64,000 nt of DNA from Strigops habroptila (lineage: Eukaryota > Chordata > Aves > Psittaciformes > Psittacidae): assembly GCF_004027225.2 (NCBI RefSeq), contig NC_044288.2, forward strand, positions 1,704,719 through 1,768,718, in the 5' to 3' direction. A program made the position numbers and the translations under genes. Under the pieces are notes generated by a model. That model worked only from the letters and a program-made list of their open reading frames with translations, was not told where the DNA came from and ran no database searches. Shown in pieces: positions 34,921 to 45,990 of this stretch (position 1 is the stretch's first letter; every line of letters begins with the position of its first letter).

Positions 34921-37900
34921 TCCCCCGGTGCGGCGGTGCCTCCCCAGGGCATCCCCGGTCAGAAACGACTTTTGCACAGAGCTGAGCTCACCGCTGTGAG
35001 GGGCGCGGTGGACGCGGGGTGCACCCGGGGTGCTGGGAGAGGGCACCATGGTCCCTGGCCCCATTTTGGTGGGCTCACATGAACCGGTTGTGGGCACGCA
35101 GGCAAGAAAGCAGCATCATGAACTCGATTACCCGCGGTGGGACATTGAATCAGGGCTCAAAATAAAATCCTTAAGGATGCTAATTATTGCTGGAATCCCA
35201 TCCAGCTGGATACTGGGCAATGTCAGGCTCCAGCCACTCTCCAGTTTCCCACCAGCATCCGCAGGGACAATGAGCGCTGGCACACGAGGGATCCCCTCAT
35301 AAGGGCAGGCACCGGGGTGATCCAACCCCAGCTGGATGCTCAGATCAGGCATTTGGATACAGATCCTTTCCCTGCCTCTGCTCATTTCTTTAAGGGGTGT
35401 TTGAGTGTCCCTGTCCAGGCTAAACATGATGAGACTTTTGGGAAGCATTTGTGCAAAGGCTGAGGGACAAGGAGCAGGGCAGGGTGTGTTAGTAGGTGCC
35501 CGTGGCTGGTGTCCCAGGCTCAGGGATGCCTCCCTGGAGCAAGGCTGGATTTGGCTGCTGCACCATGGTTGTGCCAAAGGGTTTGCAAGGGGAAAGTGCC
35601 TCACCCTGGCACCCCCGAGGAACAGACAGGTCCCCTTTGCTCCTCAACACCTCTCGAGGCCCCACAGGCAGTGCTCTGAGCATGGGGAGAAATCCTCCAG
35701 GAGAGCCCACAGCATGGGAGCTCAGCATCCCAGGGAAGCTGGGACCGAGGGAGGCAGATACCAGGGCATCAAATCCCAGCTCCCCTCAGCACTTAGGACA
35801 ACAGAGAAACACCAGGTTTGATGACAACCAGGGTGGGATGCCGGGGGGGGGGGGGGGGGGGGGGTGCTGGGGAGCAGTGGTGCTGGCACAGGGGTGCTGG
35901 TGCCGCTCCCCTTCCTGGTGCTCCTGGAGCAGCCGGGAGAGTTGGGGAACACAATTCCAGCCTTCAATTTGAATGGCTTTGATTTCTGTGGCTTTGTCAG
36001 TCCCTTCATGTTAATTAAATTAATGTCTGTGGGAGAAGGCTAGCTCTCATTTGCATGCATAATTTGCTGCACAATTACCCTGATGGGACATGCAAATGGG
36101 GTAAGTCTCTGCTCCATTGGGCACTTGGACCTCTTTGCTCCCAGCTACCCTGCACAGGACTGTGTGAGCCGGGCCGGAGCGCGGCTCCCAATGGCACACC
36201 TTGTTCCTGGGAAGGAGAAATGACAAACCTCCCCGGTGCACAAACAGGTCCCAGTTGGGGTGGGCAGAGCTCCCTGAATGCCTGCTGGGGGCATTCCGGG
36301 TGACAGGCGGCCACCGGGCACCTTCTGTTGGGTTTGGTCGTGGTGGATCATAGAATCCCAGCCTGGTTTGGGTTGGAAGGGACCTTAAAGCTCATCCAGC
36401 TCCAACCCCTGCCACAGGCAGGGACACCTTCCACTAGAGCAGGTTGCTCCAAGCCCCTGTGTCCAACCTGGCCTTGAACACTGCCAGGGATGGGGCAGCC
36501 ACAAGAGCCTGGCACATCCCTCTCGGTCTGGAGATAAAACCCTTCCAAGCCTGACCCATGCTATTCCTGGGTGCTGACTGGAGGAGTCGGGTGGGTTGTG
36601 TTTTTAAGCCTGGGGTAAGGATGGGCTTTTTGATTTCTCCTTGGCCAGGGCTGAGCCACCAGCCGTGAGTCACAATCCCATGCAGGGTGTAATCATGGAA
36701 CAGGGGATTGTAACAGGAAGGCGAGGAGGCGGCTCACAGCGCGCCCAAGCCCCCCATCAGCACCATGACACACACGTCCCCTCTTCCCCTCCTGGCATCC
36801 ACCTTGCCCTTGGTGGCTGTTTGTAGGGCTGGGGGATGCCAACAGGGGCTCAAGGTGCCCCACAATCCCATGCAACTGGGCCCTGTGTCCTGCAGCTCCT
36901 GCTCTTCATCTCAGGAGGATGGTGAAAACACTCAGGATAACTCCTGAATCTCTCCCTGCTTTGGAAAGCTTATTTTTTCCTGCTTGCAAGCAAAGGGTAA
37001 CATCTTCCTTGCATCTCCTTTTAAACCTATTTTAGGATGGAGCACTTGATGTGGTTGAATATCCTGGCAATTCCTTTTAATTTAGTGTCTGAAATGATCA
37101 TGGGGACCACTGGGAGCAGCCAGGACCAGTAATTACGACTGATGCGCAGTTTATAGCAACAGAGCAAGTTCACAATGAAAAAGTGCAGCTCAAAATAACC
37201 TGGGGAGCAGGATGAAGGGCAGGCAGCCCCGTCACCCATTGCCCCACCTCTGGGAAGAGATCGGGAGTGGGCTGGGATACAGCAGAGCCAGAGTTGGGCA
37301 TCCCATGCCGTGGTCCCATGGCCATTTATATAGGTCTACCTTCTATTTTCTCACCATTGTTGGGGTGGCGGGAGCCCGCAGCAGAGGCGTTGGCATTCGG
37401 CTCTGGGGAAAGACTCAGCAGCTCTTGGGGGCGAGATGGGAAATGCCACAGGAGGGGGCAAGGAGAGCGAAGAGCTTGGGCTGGGTGTTTTTAGTGCGTC
37501 TCATCCGCAATCCGGATCATCCGCCCACAGCTAATTGAGGGTTGCGGAGCCGCTGAGTCAGCCACCGCCAATCGATGGCCACTGCCCAGGCGGGACCAGC
37601 TCCGGGCCGGGGAGGGGGGGGCTCTTTCCCGCACACCCCAGCACCAGCACCACCGAGCACCCACTTTTCCGCCTGGGCAAAGGGTGCTGGGTGCGTTGGG
37701 ATGCGCCAGGCACTGCCCCGCCACAAGGTTCTCGTTGTGTAGATGTTCATGATCTTGCCAGAAAACACGGTGATGTTAAACCTCCTCCAGCCTCCTGATC
37801 ATCACCCCGGGGTGGCCGTTTGCTGTTTGATATCTGTCCATGCCCATCGCCCTCCTCTGCTGCACTAATCCCATATCAGTGCATGAGAGGATGTTTCTCC

Positions 37901-40900
37901 CTTGGTCTTGCCCTTCCAAAAGGGTTCTGCTTCACAAAAGGGCAGAGGAAGCAGGGATTTCTCTGAGTCTTATCCCAGAGTCTAGGCAGCTTGCTCTTCA
38001 GGTCATCTCATTTGGTTCATCAAGGTGCACAGCTAATTGTGGTCTCCTTTAGTATTTCTTCTTCCTGGCCAGGTACTGCCTGGGTGTCCCTGAGCTTCTC
38101 ACCCTGCCAGCTCCCCCATCAATGCCTTCAGCCCCGGACTCCTCCATCACATAGATGGGAATATTTCATATTGGTTTGTGTTGGAAGGGACCTTAAATCT
38201 TCTCCAGCTCCAGCCCCCTGCCACGGGCAGGGACACCTTCCACTAGAGCAGGGTGCTCCAAGCCCCTGTGTCCAACCTGGCCTTGAACACTGCCAGGGAT
38301 GGGGCAGCCACAGCTTCTCAGGACATACCAGAGAACCTTGCTTCTTTAGCAAAGGTTTTCACTGTTCTCTGGTGTCAAAAATCACCCCAGGGGGTTGTTT
38401 CTGTGTTTCTGGGTCCTTGTGACCTCCTTGGCCATAATTCCCCCCTGCTCTTCCCTGGATGAAGGGTTCACCAGCAGCATCACTTTGCTGAAGATGAATT
38501 GCAGTGATTTCTGAGCTGGTATTTAGTCTGGTTGAGTCTTGCTTGATGCCAGGGAGCAATGGCGTGACCCAAGAAATACTCAAGGGGACCCCACTCTGTA
38601 CCTGGCTGTCCCCTGGGTGTCCTGCTGCGGGTTAACAGTGAAGAAATGGAAGTGATGCCTCTGGTTGTGTTTTGGTGGGATCCAAGAGTTTTGCAAGAGC
38701 CATGAGGTACCAGCGGCTTCAGCAGCATCCTTAATGGCCCAGGAGCATTAAACCAGCAGCGATGGATTGGTGGAAGAGATGGGAAAGCAGGAAAGAGCCC
38801 AAGGGGCTGCAGCAGGGCTGGGGGACTGGTGTGTGTCCCTCCTGAGGGGTGCATGGGGTGGAGCTGGCTCCCCAGCACCATCCTGCCCGTGGCCAGAGCC
38901 TCCTGCAGCAGGAAGCGCTCTCCGCATCCGCCCGGGCTTTTTTTATCCATGACTTGTGGTGAAGCTGGGAGGGAATGTGGGGCTTTAAACAGGAAAAAAT
39001 GGAAAAAACCAAGGGGAAGAAAAGGGAAAAAAAAAGAAGAAGAGGAAAACCAAAAAACACCTGAGGATGCACAATTAAAATCTCAGCGCTCAGTTTGGAG
39101 CGACGCGCTGCTCCCCCCCATATAAACTGGGACAGCAGCTTTATGGTGTGTTCCATTTGGAATGGTTTTACTGCTTGGAATGGGTTAAAAAAATACATTT
39201 TATACACACGCTTTTCTTTCTTTCAGTCTTTGGTTTAGTTTTCAGAGGAAGCACCGGGTCTGAGCTCTGCTGCTGCTGCTGAGCCTGGAGCAGGAGGAAC
39301 TTCAACCACTTGAGTTCTTTCAGTCAGGGCAGCTTGGGGTATTTTTAAGGAACAAGTTGAATGAAATAATTACATATTGGGAAACCTGGATGGGGCTGCA
39401 TCACCAGACACACACACACATATACACACACACAGGGGGATGAGGTTTGTCTTTATGCACTTAAATTAATCACCAGATTTTGCGTTTCCCACCACGTGCT
39501 GGATTTCTGCAGAAAGCTGCTGTTTTCAGGTCAAAGAGAGGGGTTATTTTTACAGAGCAGTGCCCTGACACTTCTCCCCTTGCCCCTCAAAGCTTGCAGG
39601 TGATGGGGGACCTGTGATGCTCAGTGATGGAGCTGGGGAGCCCCAGGGTGACCAGATCTTGTCCCCTGAGCACCCGCTGCAAGAAGAGCTTGAAAAATCC
39701 CCAATTCCTGCACTAGACAGTCCTGCCGACCCCCAGGTCTCCGGGGAGTCTTCCAGTGCCTAAAGGGGTGAGAAGAAACCCAGAGAGGGGCTTTGCACAA
39801 GGGCCTGTAGGGACAGGCCAAGGGGAATGGCTTTAACCTGCCAGAGGGGAGACTGAGATGAGCTCTGAGGCAGAAGCTCTTCCCTGTGAGGGTGCTGAGG
39901 CGCTGGCACAGGGTGCCCAGAGAAGCTGTGGCTGCCCCATCCCTGGCAGTGTTCAAGGCCAGGTTGGACACAGGGGCTTGGAGCAACCTGCTCTAGTGGA
40001 AGGTATCCCTGCCCGTGGCAGGGGTTGGAGCTGGAAGAGCATTAAGGTCCCTCCCAAAACAAACCAGTCTGGGATTCCATGACATCTTGGGGTTTTGGAT
40101 GCATTTTTCACCCTTTGGAGAATTGCAAAGGGCCGCAGCCCCTAAATCACAGCACAAGGGGCAGCTTCTCTATGCTCCCACTGTAACCAAGCCTTTGTGC
40201 ATTTTATTTTATTTTATACTATTTTATTTTATTTTATTTTATATTTTATTTTGTTTTATTTTGTTTTGTTTTGTTTTATTTTATTTTATTTCATTTCATG
40301 TCATTATTTGTTTTTTATTATTTTGTTTTATTTCATTTCATTTCATTTCATTTCATTCATTAATAATAAAGAAATAAGGCTGGGAGGCTGGCGTGTTTAC
40401 AGCGAAATAAAGTTGGGGGGTGTGTGCAAAAATAGAGAGGGGTTGCATCAAGATGGATGGAACTGGGTAATCTTTAAGGTCCCTTCCAACCCAAACTATG
40501 ATTCTATGATGATTAAAACCCTTGGGAGAGGAGCGCTGGGCCTGTGCAGCAGCAGGCAGTGGGTGAGGAGCCTGGGGCCAGCAGGGTTTGTTCCCAAGTC
40601 GGTTGGTGGGAGTCAGGGGGACGCTGCAGGCTCTGACTGGGGTGGCCGGTGGCACACGGAGGTCCGGCACAGCCCACCCTGACCCCTTGGCTCCGCAGTG
40701 GAGCAGGACCGGGACATCTTCTCACCGAAGCCCTACTGGAAGGAGTTCAGATTCGACCTGACCCAGGTGCCCGCGGGCGAGTCGGTGACAGCCGCCGAGT
40801 TCCGCATCTACAAGGCACGAGGTGTCACCCGCCACGGCAACAACACCCTGCACGTCAGCGTGTACGAGATCGCGGCCGAGCACTCCAACAGGTGATGGGG

Positions 40901-43900
40901 ATGATGGGGATGAGAGTGGGAATGGAGATGAGGATAGGATGGGGATGGGAATGAAGATGATGGGGGTGAGGATGGGAATGGAGATGAGGATGTAGATGAG
41001 AATGGAGAGGAGGATGGGGGTTGAGGTGAGAATGGGAACGGGGATAGGAATGAAGAGGATGGGGATGAGGATGAGGATGGGGATGGGGATGAGGGTGAGC
41101 ATGGGAATGAAGCTGATGGGTATGAGGATGGAAATGGAGATGAGGATGTAGATGGGGAATAAGAATGGTGGGGATGGAAATGGGGATGGAAATGGGGATG
41201 GGGCCTTGCCCCAGCCCCAGGACTTCCCCTTCCCATCACCATACAAGCACCACAGAGGCTGCACCACTCCCACACTTTCCCACCAGGCAACGCCACATCC
41301 TGGCTTTTCAGCCGGGACTGGGAAGATGGTTTTCCCAGGGCAGTGCCAGGGTGTCAGCACCATGTCAGGCAGAGCTGGAGGCGCTGGGAGCTGCCCTCCT
41401 GACCTGCTACACCGGGACCTGTACAGACACAGGCACCGGGAGTCATTGCCGTGAACTATTGCTGGTGCTGGTGCCCTTTGGGTGCTGTTACTCACCTGCT
41501 CCTATTTTCTCACATTCCTACAGGGAGTCTGACCTGTTCCTGCTGGATGTCCAGGACCTGCATGCTGGGACCGAGGGCTGGCTGGTGTTCGACGTCACGG
41601 CTGCCAGCAGCCACTGGTTAGTGGATCAGAAATACAACCTGGGGCTGCGCCTCTACGTGGAGACAGATGATGGTAAGTCTGCCTCACCCACCTACAGTGT
41701 TTGGGGGTAAAGCCCCAGGACCTGGAGCCCTCTCTCCTGCCCTCCTGGTGCCACTCAGGCTGTGGTGGAGTTCATCTGGCTGCAATTAGAGATTTCCAGA
41801 TGTGATGGAGAACCCGGCGCCAGGAGCCGGCTGGGTTTGCCGGCGGGGCCTGATGGCAAAGCCTCCCAAAGGCTTCATGCTAATGGGGTTCCTGGTGTGG
41901 ACTTTAATAACCCCATTAGCTCCTAATGAATGTCTTACCTGGAGGTATCCTCCTGTGTGTGCTGGAGGATTAACCCTCTTCTGACCACAGGTTCAAATCT
42001 GCTCCAAAGGTGCCTTTTGCAGGTGCACAGACACACAAAGAGCATCTGCTCTCACAGAGGGGGAAAATCACCCGTGGGATGTAAATGCCCCATCAATCCC
42101 ACTCCCTCCAAGCTTTCCTCCCCAGTGGCAAAGGGGAAAATCAGTCACTTGGGTCTCACTTGGTTTTAATACTTGAATTTCTCTATGTGACCATTGCATG
42201 GGAAATATGAGGCTGTACCTAGGCAACAACATCGTACACCCCCTGGGCGACAGCAGCAGAGCAGGAGGGTCCAGCCTCTTGGGATGCGCAAATCACAGCT
42301 CTCTGCTAAATATTTCATAGAATCATAGAATAGTTTGGGTTGGAAAGGACCTAAAGATCATCTAGTTCCAAACCCCCTGCCATGGGCAGGGACACCTCGC
42401 ACTAAAACATGTCACCCAAGGCTCTGTTCAACCTGGCCTTGAACACTGCCAGGGATGGAGCATTCACACCTTCCTTGGGCAACCCATTCCAGTGCTTCAC
42501 CACCCTCACTGTAAAGAACTTCTTCCTTATATCTAATATAAACTTCCCCTATTTAAGTTTGAAGCCATTACCCCTTGTTCTACCACTACAGTCCCTAAGG
42601 AAGAGTCCCTCCCCAGCATCCTTATAGGCCCCAAATATTTCCTGTATTCTTTTCTCCTTGGCATCCCTGGCAGTGTTCAAGGCCAGGTTGGACACAGGGG
42701 CTTGGAGCAACCTGCTCTAGTGGAAGGTGTCCCTGCCCACGGCAGGGGTTTGGAACTGGATGAGCTTTAAGGTCCTTTCCAACCCAAACCAGGCTGTGGT
42801 TCCGAGAGCAAACCCCTCTGTGGTGCTGTCCCTGCAGGGCACAGTGTGGACCCGGGCTCGGTGGGGCTGCTGGGGCGCCGGGGGCCCCGTTCCAAGCAGC
42901 CCTTCATGGTGACGTTCTTCCGGGCCAGCCCCGGCCCCGCACGCATCCCACGGGCAGCCAAAGCCCCGAGGCGGCGGCAGCACAAGAAGAGCAACGACCT
43001 TCCGCACCCCAACAAGCTGCCGGGAATCTTCGGTAAGAGTTTTGAGGGGAGAGAAGGGTTTTTCCCTATGGAAAACACTGGGCTGTGCTGCTGCCATGAC
43101 CAAGAGACCTTCTGTTAGCACCTTGCCCTGTCATAAACCCCAGTTTTGCCCCAGGGGAAGCAGAGCTCTGGTTTTTTAGGGTTGGGGTTGTTTGCAGCGG
43201 GTCTGGGGTAGATGCCTTCAAGGAAATGAGATTTTGGGAGGGTTTTGGGATACCTGAATTTTGGACTTTTTGCATCACTGCCCTTGGCTTTGAAGCTGCC
43301 CTGGGAGGGCATCACCCCGGGAGAGTGTCTCAGCCCTGGGAAGCTGCTCAGGCAGGAGGGGAATGGGAAGCCCCAGCTCTCCCAGACCCATTTACCTTGA
43401 GAAACGCTCAAGACCAGCTCCATGGTGAGCAGAGCTGGGAGTTTGCCCTTCCCAGGCTGAGTCCCCCTGGTCCAAATGTTGGGGCATTAAATTTCAGGCC
43501 AGTCCGAAGCTTCTTTTCCCTTTATGCCAGCACGGGGGCTCCTCTTTTGTTCTTTTGGGCTAACCTGGATCATGGGGGCTGTTCTATCCCACCCTTGAGC
43601 GGGATGGCTGCAGGGGAGGGTGGGATGCAGGTACCAGGGGGCTGATGCTGCCTGTCCCCTTCTCCCACAGATGACGTCCATGCTGCGGATGGGCGGCAGG
43701 TCTGCCGACGACACGAGCTCTATGTCAGCTTCCAGGACCTCGGCTGGCTGGTACTTGTCTACCTGGAGAAGTAAACACCAAACCCCATCACTGCCCCCAC
43801 TCCCAGCCCGGCTGCCCATGCCCAGCAGCAGAGTGGGGCAGCCCCATCCGGGAGCTGGGAAAGCAAATGGGAACTGCCACAACCCCAAACGCCACCAGTG

Positions 43901-45866
43901 ACCCAGAACTACTTGTGGTTCAGTGTGAAAACCCAAACTGACCCCTTGCTGCTGGCACGGCCACCCAGGGAGGAGCCCGTTGGGTTGGCTTTGCAGGTGG
44001 GGATGGACGAAAGGGCACAGAAAGGGTGAAGCCCATGGCATAACCAGGGTAAACCCTTTGTATGTTGCAGGACTGGGTGATCGCTCCGCAGGGGTACTCA
44101 GCCTACTACTGCGAGGGGGAATGCGCCTTCCCCCTGGACTCCTGCATGAACGCCACCAATCATGCCATCCTGCAGTCCCTGGTCAGTGCAACCCGCGGGG
44201 GGGACACACAGGGAGTGGTTGGAGGCCAGTGGGTCCCAATGGAGAGCTGGATTTGGGGCTGCAGGGGGTTAGGTTGGAGAGTGCAGTTCAGCTGCAGCTC
44301 CCAGTAAAGCATCAGTGGGTGCACTCACATCTGGATGGGCTGGCCCCTGCTATGGGCTGACCAAAAGGTGCCAAAAAGGCAGTTCAAGGCAAACATGGCA
44401 AGAGCAGTGTGAGGGCGCACCGGGCCACCAGCTCTGCCCATCGACCTGAGCCACAAGGGCCTAACAGGGGGATTTTGTAATTCTGCTGCTCCTTCACCAC
44501 TTGATTTTGTGACTGTCATGATCCTGCTTGAGGTTAATAGGAGTAGATAGAGTAAAACCAGATGATTTCTGCTGGGATAACAGCACCCTCCCATTGGAGC
44601 AGGCTCTGGGATGAGCCCTGGGGCTCACAGATAGCTCCTCCTCACCAACCTGTCACCAGGGCATCGTGTCTCCAGCATCCTCCTCACCAGCCACATGAGG
44701 GTTTCATCCTGGGCCCCAGAGAGCATCTCTGCGGCTCAGCGCCCAAACATTGGGCTCAGCAGATTCCAAGCAGGAAGGCTTCAACGCCCCGTTTTTCCCA
44801 AACCCACCCTGCACCCCAGCCGGTGTTTTTTAATGTCTGGAATTTCCTGCCCTGTGAGTGCTGGATTTCCCAATGGCAGAAGCCACACCAGCTCTGGGTA
44901 ATTACAGGGAGCGCTGAGGCCTCGCATGAGACTTTGAAGGCGGGTTTAATCCTTGTGCTAATGAAGCCGCCGGGGCTGGGTGCGATGCTGCAGCATGGGG
45001 AGGGGTCCCCAGCACCCACCCAGCACCTCTAAACCCAACGCTCTTCCCGAAACGGAGCCATTTGGGCAGGATGTGACTCACCTGGCACCCGGATCCAGCC
45101 CTTCTGGGAAGCGCCGGGGCACAGGAGCGGTGCCAGCCCCAGCCCATGCTGCAAATAGCAGCGTTGGGCAGGAAAACCCTGGACTTCCGAGCTGGGAGAG
45201 TGCGGCGGTGAGGAATGAGTCGCACATGGATGGTAAAGGCAGAGGCCTGCAGTGGATCGCTGCGATAACGGATGTCCTGAGCAGGGGTTGAAGGAGCTGA
45301 AGGAGTAGTCAGAGGTGTCATGTCCTTAAAATTTCAGTGCAATGTGTTCAATGTGGGGCAGCGCTGAGCCCTGATGCAGAATCCCTATTGCAGCAGCACC
45401 CCCAAAGCACACAGGGGGAAGACCTGCACTGCCCTGATTTATTCCTTTTTAGCCATTTGCTTATTTACAGGGAGAAAAGAGCCCAGAAATCCCAAATTAC
45501 TGCAGGGGCTGCCTGGCCTGAGCAGTGCCCCGAACCCTGATCCAACACAAACTGCAGCAAGGGCTGCCCAGGGCTTAGAATAAATATTTTTGCAGGAAGC
45601 TAGAAATAATCTCCCCATTCACCCAGGCTTTTTATGCAGTTAAGAGCTGGTTTGATGCTGCTTCTCCTGCCTGCAGCCGCATCCACCAGCACTGACGGGC
45701 TCCATCCATTCCTTAGGTCCACCTGATGAAGCCCGAGGCCGTGCCCAAGGCGTGCTGTGCCCCCACGAAGCTCAGTGCCACCTCTGTCCTCTACTATGAC
45801 AGCAACAACAACGTTATCCTCAAGAAGCACCGGAACATGGTGGTGAAGTCGTGTGGCTGCCACTGA
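34039..45866 (+). CDS. BMP8A: BMP8A, complete (TGF-beta/BMP ligand precursor, 7 exons)
   Basis: Secreted BMP-family ligand precursor of 434 codons plus stop. Exons: 34039-34465, 40699-40891, 41524-41672, 42838-43032, 43671-43750, 44071-44181, 45717-45866; phases join perfectly. The ATG at 34039 has G at -3 and +4 and is followed by a hydrophobic signal peptide ([18 protein letters not shown]). The prodomain carries LFMLDLYHA and VFDVTAAS motifs. A furin-type R-I-P-R site precedes a 139-residue mature region, the length I recall for human BMP8. The cystine-knot cysteines are present ([27 protein letters not shown]), plus the extra Cys in DSCMNATN typical of BMP8 rather than BMP5/6/7. It ends in TGA at 45864. 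BMP8A/BMP8B are duplicates in primates; the position beside MACF1 supports BMP8A. Confidence 0.96.
34332..34370 (+). repeat. BMP8A: GAG triplet run in BMP8A exon 1 (poly-Glu)
   Basis: GAG/GCG triplets code an acidic tract (Glu x3, Ala, Glu x6) in the prodomain just after [12 protein letters not shown]. Mammalian BMP8 also has an acidic patch here, but a mixed Asp/Glu one as I recall it. The tract contributes to the longer precursor (434 versus 402 residues in human). Confidence 0.8.
35843..35864 (+). repeat. Poly-G run (22 nt)
   Basis: Uninterrupted run of 22 G in BMP8A intron 1. Length in such a tract is unreliable in most sequencing, and the sequence could form a G-quadruplex. Confidence 0.95.
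36347..36508 (-). mobile_element. CR1 LINE 3' fragment
   Basis: Reversed CR1 end: ATCATAGAATCCCAGCC, then GGTTGGAAGGGACCTTAAAG and ...GGGATGGGGCAGCCAC. Only about the last 160 bp of the element are present. Confidence 0.93.
38160..38325 (-). mobile_element. CR1 LINE 3' fragment
   Basis: Same 3' segment of CR1 as at 36,347, reversed. It begins TTTCATATTGGTTTGTGTTGG and ends GGCAGCCACAGCTTCTC. Confidence 0.9.
39411..39435. repeat. CA dinucleotide run
   Basis: Short ACACAC array interrupted by TATA in BMP8A intron 1; a potential length polymorphism. Confidence 0.9.
39735..40082 (+). mobile_element. CR1 LINE 3' fragment
   Basis: Forward CR1 from ...GGGGAGTCTTCCAGTGCC to a diverged terminus (CAGTCTGGGATTCCATGA), in BMP8A intron 1. 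Confidence 0.92.
40197..40365 (+). repeat. ATTTT / ATTTC pentanucleotide repeat
   Basis: About 170 bp of TTTTA-type pentamers with TTTTG variants. It includes two blocks of TTTCA-type units (about 40,289-40,305 and 40,329-40,357). It lies in BMP8A intron 1 about 330 bp before exon 2. Confidence 0.95.
40440..40512 (+). mobile_element. CR1 LINE terminal fragment
   Basis: About 70 bp: ...GGATGGAACTGGGTAATC, then TTTAAGGTCCCTTCCAACCC and ATGATTCTATGATG. Extreme 3' end of a CR1 element. Confidence 0.85.
40892..41210 (+). repeat. GATGGG-type minisatellite at the start of BMP8A intron 2
   Basis: More than 300 bp of hexamer-based units (GGGATG, GAGATG, GGAATG, GAGGAT combinations) beginning immediately at the splice donor of BMP8A exon 2. 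The intronic strand is therefore packed with GGG triplets next to the 5' splice site. Confidence 0.92.
42313..42652 (-). mobile_element. CR1 LINE fragment, left member of an inverted pair
   Basis: Reversed CR1 with an intact terminus (TTTCATAGAATCATAGAATAG) running to ...CCCCAGCATCCTTATAGG, in BMP8A intron 3. Confidence 0.93.
42660..42803 (+). mobile_element. CR1 LINE 3' fragment, right member of an inverted pair
   Basis: Forward CR1 3' end starting CATCCCTGGCAGTGTTCAAG, separated by only a few bases from the reversed element on its left. It ends about 34 bp before BMP8A exon 4, so much of that exon's upstream splicing region is CR1-derived. Confidence 0.9.
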
Positions 45867-45990
45867 CGGCCGCGTCCCATCCCCACCAGAGCAACGTGAC
45901 ACTGGGGAAGAGGAATTCCATGGGCTGCATCATAGCAAAGTCCATTAATAACAATGAATAATAAAAATAAACCCCTCCCACCCCTTCCTA
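45867..45990 (+). other. BMP8A: BMP8A 3' UTR with two AATAAA signals
   Basis: Two adjacent AATAAA hexamers at 45960-45965 and 45966-45971, about 95-100 nt after the stop codon, suggest a very short BMP8A 3' UTR. No long UTR-like continuation is evident. Confidence 0.7.

Larger units (their letters stand above)
34466..40698 (+). other. BMP8A: BMP8A intron 1 (6.2 kb)
   Basis: GC-rich at its start, then mixed. It contains a 22-nt poly-G run (35843-35864), CR1 fragments (36347-36508, 38160-38325, 39735-40082, 40440-40512), a CA-rich run (39411-39435), an ATTTT/ATTTC repeat (40197-40365) and unique AT-rich islands that could be regulatory (about 35,960-36,100, 37,030-37,200, 37,495-37,585). No exon of another gene was recognised. 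Confidence 0.7.

Noticed and set aside
33712-35097. Very long open frame (461 codons) on the - strand over the BMP8A first exon
   Set aside because: It is antisense to the BMP8A exon 1 and CpG island, where stops are rare because of GC content, and extends into the minisatellite. Its composition (Pro/Arg/Ala) is typical of GC-rich shadow frames.
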